Origin: Angiostrongylus vasorum
Taxonomy: Eukaryota; Nematoda; Chromadorea; Rhabditida; Metastrongylidae
NCBI GenBank assembly: GCA_018806985.1
Contig: JADANN010000441.1
Location: forward strand, 202,446 to 266,445
DNA: 64,000 nucleotides
Reading direction: 5' to 3'
Shown here: positions 56,678-64,000 of the stretch, one piece after another
How positions within the stretch are numbered: position 1 is the stretch's first letter
How the letters are laid out: each line of letters opens with the position of its first letter
Notes under the pieces: generated by a model
Seen by the model: only the letters and a program-made list of their open reading frames with translations
The model's database searches: none
What the model was told of the DNA's origin: nothing
Translations under genes and position numbers: made by a program

Positions 56678-56962
56678 TCGGCATCGTATAGTACAGTGGT
56701 AGGAGGCGTCCTGCAATACACATGAGATCGATTCCTCGCGCCCTGGCGCCCCACCAAGCCGTCCTTCCTTCCGAGTGTCTAGCAAATTGGGTGCCAGACC
56801 TGTCTGGGAGGATAGCAGCACTGGATCGAGACATCGGTAAGCCACCTCGAATCATTGTAGAAGCCAGCCGTGCATTTGGTCACCTCCAAACGATGCTTTG
56901 TGAAGTCGAATGCATGGCGCATGCCTCAGAGATTGATCAACGCCGAGGGCTTTATTCTTTTA
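56678..56962 (+). repeat. tRNA-derived SINE, family A, copy 10
   Basis: ATCGTATAGTACAGTGGTAGG head, CATGAGATCGATTCCTCGCG box B, GGTGCCAGACCTGTCTGGG body, ATTGATCAACGCCGAGGGCTTTAT end. Full length. Confidence 0.8.
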
Positions 56963-57851
56963 TCCTTTTATAAGATGGACAATACGTTGACCACTAGCTG
57001 TTGTCTACAACCTCCACCGTCGTACACTAATTTCGTTCGATTTCGCAGTGATGGCACCGATTAGATGGGAAGAGATCGAAATCTTCGCGTGCAGCGGGAA
57101 GACCTAGTGAAACAGGCTAGCCGCAAACTAAACCGTCAACAACTTAACGAATTTTGTACTTCGCCAGTTTTACGAAATGACTACTCAACATTGTCTTCTG
57201 CAATCAGCTTCACCCACTTTGTAGCCCAGTAGAGTTCTCGTTATTCAGCAAAGCACAAAAAATAACAAAGGAATTTATGAAGACTTCCCTACTGATAATA
57301 ATAAGCCGAATCATTGAGCAACGTTGAGCCTAGTGAGCATCCTGAACTAGAAAATCATGGCCTTTTACTATCTTTGGGCTCCTATTCCATACCCACCGTT
57401 TTTTTCGGACCATGACTCTTCTTCATTAAAGGATCGACTATGCACACACCAGCGTAGTACATTTCATGAAAAAACATTCAATGTGTTGAAAGACGCAGAA
57501 AAGCAAGACACAGAGCTTGTCTTTAAAGCTTAACAAAGATTGTGCCGTATCGGACGTACTGTTGACCAACGCCAACACTTCAAATTATGCGATCATTTCG
57601 TTAAAATCTGGTGGTTTTGTGCAGACGAGGACTCCACTGGGTAGCAAAAAAGCTCGAAAAGCTTAATAATACACATTTATACCCGGAATATAGCCCTAAT
57701 AGGAGAGAAAATAAATAGTAGTTAACTAGCTCGCCAATGAACAACAATTCGATCTCGCATTAGTAGAATTCTTGTGCAGCTAAAACTCTCTTAACTAAAT
57801 TCTCAGCTGAAATCCATTAAAATTTTTTGCAACGATAGGATTAGACCTACC
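56963..57851. other. No gene recognised
   Basis: No convincing exon. Downstream exons of the minus-strand gene at 57.85-58.67 kb may be here but I could not pick them out. Confidence 0.4.
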
Positions 57852-58673
57852 GAAAATGTCAAGACGACATCTAGTGAGTCCGTCTCTTAACTTCTCTTTC
57901 TCAGCTGCTCTTTCTAAATGGATCTTAGTATCGGGATTCCGCTTTCCCAGGTAGTCAGCGGACAACGAAACGAGGAAGTGCTCGCCTTGGTCTGGCTCCT
58001 GCAAAAAGTAAAGCAGTTATCAGGTATAGGATCGTTAGTCTAACTACACTTCACGACAAACGAATAGATCATTACACAATCTCGGAGAATTTGAAACTAC
58101 ATCTTTTCAATCGTAACTTTCAACTTCTGAGTTTGCTTATTTTTTTTATCGGAAACAGAGAAAGGCAAGAAGACGAATCCGGCTAATCAACCGTCTGCAT
58201 AAGGTCCACCTTTAGGGATAAAAGCAACGTTAAGTGAGGAACAAAAGAAACTCTCAGTAGTTGCCATTTAGACATTATACTTTGTTCGTCGCAATTTCCC
58301 TCATCATCTGAATCGCGGGATACCAAGACACATCACTGCTTTCACGCTCGCAAAACGAACGAGATGGAACTCCGCCACCGCTCGCGATAGGATTAAAATA
58401 TGAACATACAACAGAGGGAAGACAAAAAAAATGTTTCTGGAAGAAACCTACTATTTCAAATGGAACCGTCGAAATTAAGAAGATGAACCCATTCAGCGAG
58501 CGGGTTCGCTCACAACCAGTCTGCTTGCTCTTTGCATCCGAGTTGCATCGCAGTTTGTTCAGATCTGCTCTTAAAATACGCGTGTCAAATGGATAGAAAT
58601 CCAACGAGCACTTCCTTCTGAACGAAATGTCGACCGTACAGATTTCCGAACGCTCATCTGCATCCATCCACAC
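57852..58673 (-). CDS. Two exons of an unrecognised gene
   Basis: First exon 58673-58281: starts MWMDADERSEICTVDISFRR, KCSLDFYPFDTRILRADLNK, continues ..STVPFEI.., ..ASGGGVPSRSFCERE.. and ends MMREIATNK at GTATAA. A donor GTAGGTTT inside (58451) allows a shorter first exon (58673-58452) plus a second. Second exon 57998-57852: acceptor CTTTTTGCAG, PDQGEHFLVSLSADYLGKRN, PDTKIHLERAAEKEKLRDGL, TRCRLDIF, donor GTAGGT. Both junctions are phase 0. No family recognised; the second exon has clear coding character. The upstream start is only the first Met in the frame. Confidence 0.5.
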
Positions 58674-61600
58674 CCACTCTCGTTAGAAGCACCTTATCTT
58701 CGAGACTGTCGCTCTTTGCGTCCCTAAAAGACAGTCACAACTAACTACCATAGAATTCAGCACAGGCACAACGTTTTATAGTACTTGCTATTGTAGCACG
58801 TGTTAAAAAGACGTTAATGTGCAAACCATTCAAGAATATTTGTGATTTTTGCTATTAATAAGCTTTTGAGCGAATTAATGTGCAACCAACATCCACAGAG
58901 AGAACACCACCTACGGACGTATGGATTAATACGCTTATAGAAATACAGAGAGATACATTAAGTCGCATTACACTTCTGCAGTTTGCATTGATGACAAGGG
59001 TGGGCACTCATGAATCCTGCCTTCTCTCAAGCAGGAACAAATGTGCACATCGTCCAGCCTCCATGTTTGATCTGGGATCGGCATGAAGTGCCTTCGCTTG
59101 TTACCGCTCAGAACATCCACATCAAGAATACCCATAAACTCCTGACATCATGAATAAACAAGACGTAAAAAGTAGAATTCTACAGAGTCCTTACCTTTTC
59201 AATGTTAAAGAATGACAGCCTCGTTTAAGAGGATATTAAGTTGTGCGTAAACTGCTGCGAAAGAGGAGATGCAAAGTGGTCCAAAATGAGTCAGAAGGCA
59301 AAGACCTCATTAAGAAGACGCAGAACGAAGTAGTTCAGGTAGAAAACAACATTTCCAACTCGACTTGAATGCTGAAAACAGAGTTATTTCCCAAAACGTT
59401 ACAAGTTTCAAACAAAGAAAACCTGGTTTCCAGCAGTTGTGGTGAAGGTGTTTGTAAAAGCGAATTTAATCTGAAGCTACTCCAAAAGTTGCAAGCTAAG
59501 TAGAACCCTTGTTCAAAAATATAGGCCAGAATCGAAACCTGATGTGCAGTGGGCCGATAGAAGAAGCCATCTGCTCGCCAGCGCGGAGTAATTGCTCGAG
59601 ATCACATCCCACACCGAACACGTCCTTCATCTAGACCAGGTTGTCCAGTAGTACATGAGCGTTTGGACTTTTATAGACAAAGAACAAAACAATAAGTCTG
59701 TGAAACGGAGGCTACACCTACAGTAATCTGTAGAAAAGGAACTGGAGAGTACGAGCGGACGCGCCAGCCTGAAAAGCGCTAGGATGCAATACTCTGAGCT
59801 CCTGAACCGAACTACGACTTAATAGCAGTGGTGGAGTCTCTCGATCGCCAGCACGGCCGTATTAGTGTTTCGACCATGTTGGAGTGTTCTGCTATGTTCA
59901 ACATCTGCAGAGAATTAAACCGCACACTCATATGATTTTGCATTGGAGTCAATGCGCTTTCTTACCCCGATTTCTTTCAGATGCAGAAACATCCGCCCCA
60001 TACACTTGATCCGACACAGTTTCATCCTAATCTCTTTGAAAAGTTTGTTCCGAAAATAACATCCGCTTGAGAATCATGCAAAGAAATCTGGATTCACACC
60101 GTTTGCACAGCGATATGGCCGAGTTCTTCCAGAGGGTGTCGTCTTCCTAAGGGACAATACGGCGGCCGAACAGGACAGAAATGAACTATCGCCTGGATGA
60201 AGAGAAGAGAATGCAAAAGTTGAATTACTATCCCCACGAACCCGTTCGAAGAACAACTTTGCAATAGTCCTTTGCTAGATTTCTCGAAAATAGCAATGGT
60301 AAAGGTGGAAAAAGCCACCAGTGAGGTGATAGTCATCAGTTACTATGAAAGAGTCCATGTCGTGGACATCATCAGCGCTGCCAGTCCCATTTTTTACCAA
60401 CAGGTCCAAACAAATCGACTCGTCCAAAATACAAATGGACAGTATAGTGTCCAAGCCGAGCGTTATGGCTCAAACACCAGTTTATTGTCCTAAAATTCAA
60501 GAACATATACGTGATGGGTAGAGTTCGAAGACTGAACACGGATCATTTCTGGTCTCATCGCGACCTTTCTGAACAACTCAAGAGACACTCTGGCAGTCCG
60601 TTATTTGATGATCTAAGGATGAAATATCCCTCGACACTCATCCAGTCTCCCCTAATGAGCGGCGACCTACTGAGACCTGCGCAATATCGGTCGTGAAGTG
60701 CGGGTCCGTGATTGCGTTACAACACTTTTCCGTCGTCTTTGTTGTCCTGCCCGATAATGGGTTCCATTTCATATGCAGGACAATCAGTCGATGCTATAAT
60801 GCTTAGTAACTGCATTTCCGGAAAGCACCTAGTGATAGGCTTCTCGATTACTATCTTACATAATCACATTCCTGGAATTTGAACTATTTGCTGTGCTTCA
60901 CTTGTTGCTGTTACCCAAGCAACTTTGTGCTTTATCGCTTCATAGTATGGTTTCACCAACAATATTTGGCCAGTTTGTCCCTCTCATTGCTTAATTTTTT
61001 ATCGCCTATTGTTCTCTGTTGTTCTGTTGTTGAACTATTGTTCCAGTTTTGATGGTGAGGCTCTCACTTTCCATTTGTTCCTCTGCTTATTGCGAATTCT
61101 AAGAAACTGAATAGCGTTGTTGTCTGCTTTTGTAGTGATTTCTCCGAAATAGTAATGAAAGGCGTCAGTGAGCTGGTGGAAGTTCCCGCTCGCCGTCGAT
61201 GCGGTGTGTATTTGTGGTTAAAACGTGGTGGTCTAGTGGTGGTTGCTGTCGCTTTTGTGGGGACGTCTGAGTGCTAAAGTGGACGAGCAGAAGTCGGATG
61301 CCTTTGATGTACGGCGTTTAGACGCCATTTGATCCCATCTGAGATCTCGTGGGATCACCATTCCCTACAGTGTTGTTGGTCATCGTTCTGACGCCAACGT
61401 CTGGCTGAGGTACGGAATTCTTTATATTCGTTTCCATTCGTGTTCACTTTTTTGCATTTGTAACATTTCTTGAAGTGGATTCTGCAAGTATCTCGTGTTA
61501 GAAACACGCTTTAGGTAGCAACTCGGGAGGTTTGTTCAAATTCGATGCTAACCGAACGATGGCGATGTGGGGGTGAAAGATTGTTCGCGAAGAAATGTGT

Positions 61601-62001
61601 CCGTCCTCATCGCTTTTCACAATGGAACGGTACTTTGGGTTGCAGGTAAAGTCTTTCAGGTGTTTCTTTTAAATAACTGGTTCAAGTAGACAAGTTCACT
61701 CCTAATTTCATACGATTCAGGAAGTCTACTTTTCCGCAAGTGGAACCGGGTGAACCACCACTGAGTTCTGCTCAAATTTAGCTGAGTAGTTACGGCGAGT
61801 AGCAGCAATCATTTGGAATGCAGAGACTCATGGGTGTGGTTCTCAACAAACTGTGAGATCTGGAAAGTTTTTTCGATTCATACTCGCTGCCCACTACCTC
61901 TCCAATCAGTTTGTCTACACTTTTGCTGAAATCAAAGAAAAAACAATGGAGTTCGTTATCTTATCGTGTCAACTTTTATTGATTTTTGTTTACCGTTTTA
62001 G
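58674..62001. other. Long gene-poor stretch
   Basis: Open plus frames at 60272-60493 (ATSEVIVISYYERVHVVDII..) and 60511-60696 (..DHFWSHRDLSEQLKRHSGSP..) follow each other closely and could be fragments of one old ORF, but I recognise no domain. No repeat from families A-D is evident. Confidence 0.4.
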
Positions 62002-62725
62002 TTTTTGTTGCTGTTGTACCGCTGACGGTTTCCGGGACTGGTGATGTGTTTGTCAATGAACAGTCGGCAGGATTCCATTCCATTGTATTCCGGTAGGATT
62101 TACAATTACATTGTATTCAACGCTCTCCACTCTCTTTTCAGCTTCACTGGTTTCGAAAATCTTTGCACTGTAAATTTAATTTTGTTTTGCCTTTGTACAA
62201 GAAATGGTCCAGGTCGTTTTAGCAGTGCAGGAAAAGTATGATCACTGTTCAGCACAGAACGAAAGAAATCCAATGGTCCGTTCTTTCCTGGGGCTATCCA
62301 CGAATAATCTCTATGCCAAATTAGCAGAATTGGTTTTGCTTGTTTTGGTTTACTATAGATTCTACATTCGATGATGCTACTGGTCTTTATGGCAAGTTTG
62401 AACGATTTACGTGCTTCTCTGCTGATGGCAAGTATAAAGGCTTGTTGGTGGACGTTGATGCTTACGTAACGAATGGCTTTTCCATCAAGAATAATGTTGC
62501 GCTTATGGCACTCAGTGACGTAGTTGTCGATCGTGTAAGTCTTCATGGAAGTTCACCACTTGCGCCGAGGAGATCTACTTTAATCTTCTCTGTTACTTCA
62601 TTCCATGTCTTTATTTTCAGAAGAATCAAGCAGTCTGTGATGATTGGCTGGAATGGATCAAGGTCGACAGTTCGTTACGGAACAATCAACGAGAACAACT
62701 GATTGCAAGGAAAGTTGCTTCTTAA
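62002..62725 (+). CDS. Last exons of an unrecognised plus-strand gene
   Basis: Exon 62002-62092 after CCGTTTTAG: FVAVVPLTVSGTGDVFVNEQ, SAGFHSIVF, donor GTAGGA. A possible 28-bp exon starts after CTTTTCAG at about 62138. Exon 62359-62534 after TACTATAG: STFDDATGLYGKFERFTCFS, ADGKYKGLLVDVDAYVTNGF, SIKNNVALMALSDVVVDR, donor GTAAGT. Exon 62621-62725 after TATTTTCAG: KNQAVCDDWLEWIKVDSSLR, NNQREQLIARKVAS, TAA. The last two join in phase 0. The join between the first and third is not in phase without a further exon. Coding quality is high, but no family recognised. Confidence 0.6.
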
Positions 62726-64000
62726 CCTTAAGCTTCTTTATCTTTAAAGCCCAAACAGCCTTCCAGTCCTCCAAGCATTCCTTCCACTTTGTTTATCACT
62801 TTTTTTTATTCGTTGTTGAGTAATTTTTTTATATCCCAAGGGCAGCATTGGTCTTTGCTGTTGTCTTTTTTCTTTTTGGATTAGAGATTTGCAGTTCGAG
62901 TTCTTTAGCGCAACCCAATGGCTGTTTTACCTTTTTGGAAGACATTTCCTATGTCTTATGTCACTTTATCCTTGATCGTGCTATTTAATGTGTTACTCTG
63001 GTAATCTGTCCATTTCTCATCTCGTGGTTGTTTAGTGGGCTCGCTCAAGGATCACAAGGAGTACCATACCTTTCTCAACTTCTCACGTTTTGATAAGATC
63101 ATCTCTTTGTGTTTCCGCTGAAAATGTGCTCACTGATACCAGCGTCAGTATATAGATCACATGTTAGAGGTGGATCTCGTTATTCATTTATTATGGACCT
63201 GATCGAGGTTTTGAGTTGCATTATGTTGTAGGGATTAGATTTGTATGAAAATAAAGGTGAATGTGGAGAGAAACGCTATAACTCGAAACATGCATAAAGT
63301 TAGTAATTAAAATAAGAACCATTGTGAGCTGCACTTTCTTTACAACATGATTAAAGTTTATTGGCTTAAGTGGTGTGTAATTTCGTAGTCGCGGAAGTGA
63401 TGGGTTTTTGGAAGACATTTCTAACAGCCTTTCGGTTATTGACGGTTCTCTTAGCTAGTAGGTATCTAGGCTTGAGAAAAAAACTAGTGGCTGATTGGCG
63501 AGAAATTGGGGGAGGTGCTGTGGGTGAGGCGGAGTTCCATATACCAATTCGCTCAGCTTCAGAGTTAGAAGTACATCGCTTGCTTGAGTGTCGTTCTGCA
63601 TCAAGACTGAACTTTTACTACTGGCCAGTGCTCAGTACGTCCGCCCAGTTCTTGCTGTTTATTGTTAGTCCTTAGAAAGTGGAAATGTCTAGAAGCTTTG
63701 CGTTAGTACAACTGTTGCCCTGAACGATATCAACTAGTTATGTGGGTTTTTCACGACACAGTGCGTTCTAGAAATGGGCCGTTTTTATGGTGCGAAATAA
63801 AACACTTCATAGCGACAATCTCTTTGCACCTCGCTAGATTCATATGGGACCAATTCAACCATTTTTCTAATTGTTTGAATGTTTTCCAACCGATGGACGG
63901 TTGTTTAATCGAAGATCGAGCTCTTCTTTATCGATTTTCGCTTCAGATGGCCGTTGTCGACCGCTGATGGGCGTCTACATCCTTCGCCATCAAAACTCTT
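62726..64000. other. Downstream sequence; one candidate ORF
   Basis: The plus frame 63397-63675 (MGFWKTFLTAFRLLTVLLAS, RYLGLRKKLVADWREI.., ..SASELEVHRLLECRSASRLN..) starts with a signal-peptide- or membrane-like segment and is 92-101 codons long depending on the Met. No family recognised. A further open frame at 63740-63967 lacks motifs. Confidence 0.3.

Noticed and set aside
62106..62546. 146-codon minus-strand ORF
   Set aside because: It overlaps the better-supported plus exon 62359-62534, has no motif, and is the shadow of coding sequence on the other strand.

Overview
The window reads as nuclear DNA from a nematode, most likely clade V and strongylid or hookworm-like. The exons are short with GT..AG introns of tens to hundreds of bases. 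There are several copies of an RTE-type LINE whose protein I recognise from hookworm-like genomes, tRNA-derived SINE-like repeats, and a Penelope-like element (PLE) with a GIY-YIG domain. I see no bacterial-style operon, rRNA, functional tRNA or CRISPR array. All identifications come from reading the sequence against remembered protein families; no search was run.

Region 1 (about 5.7-28.1 kb, minus strand) is a graveyard of conserved housekeeping genes that keep their introns. A cytoplasmic dynein heavy chain (dhc-1-like) pseudogene runs from about 21.2 kb down to 5.7 kb: stem, linker, AAA1 start, AAA2, AAA3, AAA4 and stalk. It carries many stop codons and frameshifts, and one exon from a later part of the protein sits between AAA3 and AAA4. 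Next to it are a polypeptide GalNAc-transferase (gly/GALNT) pseudogene (25.0-26.2 kb) and a 26S proteasome ATPase subunit Rpt2 pseudogene (26.8-28.1 kb) that lacks its Walker A motif. SINEs, a roughly 370-bp repeat with an AAGT-rich tail, and the PLE fragment are inserted among these exons.

Region 2 (30.6-37.5 kb, plus strand, possibly to 40.8 kb) is the best candidate for a live gene. At least 14 exons with good splice sites and mostly matching phases encode a protein whose later exons form a Tudor-like domain of the SETDB1/MET-2 type. Two exons ending in a stop and a poly(A) signal at 40.5-41.1 kb are phase-compatible with it across a LINE-filled gap.

Region 3 (38.7-47.5 kb) is a nest of mobile elements on the minus strand: two large decayed RTE copies, one interrupted by a SINE and by a palindromic element, plus a fragment of a second RTE family. 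Region 4 (47.5-64 kb) is mostly gene-poor. It holds an 870-bp direct duplication (50.3 and 55.5 kb), unrecognised exons at 57.85-58.67 kb (minus) and 62.0-62.7 kb (plus), and scattered repeats.

The most unusual structure is a set of palindromes at 2.4, 43.2 and 46.3 kb. Each arm holds a hammerhead-ribozyme-like core followed by a shared motif resembling CCTC..GCTCAACAA. The same core and motif follow the GIY-YIG ORF at 15.3-16.2 kb, so the palindromes look like head-to-head, non-autonomous derivatives of that PLE family.
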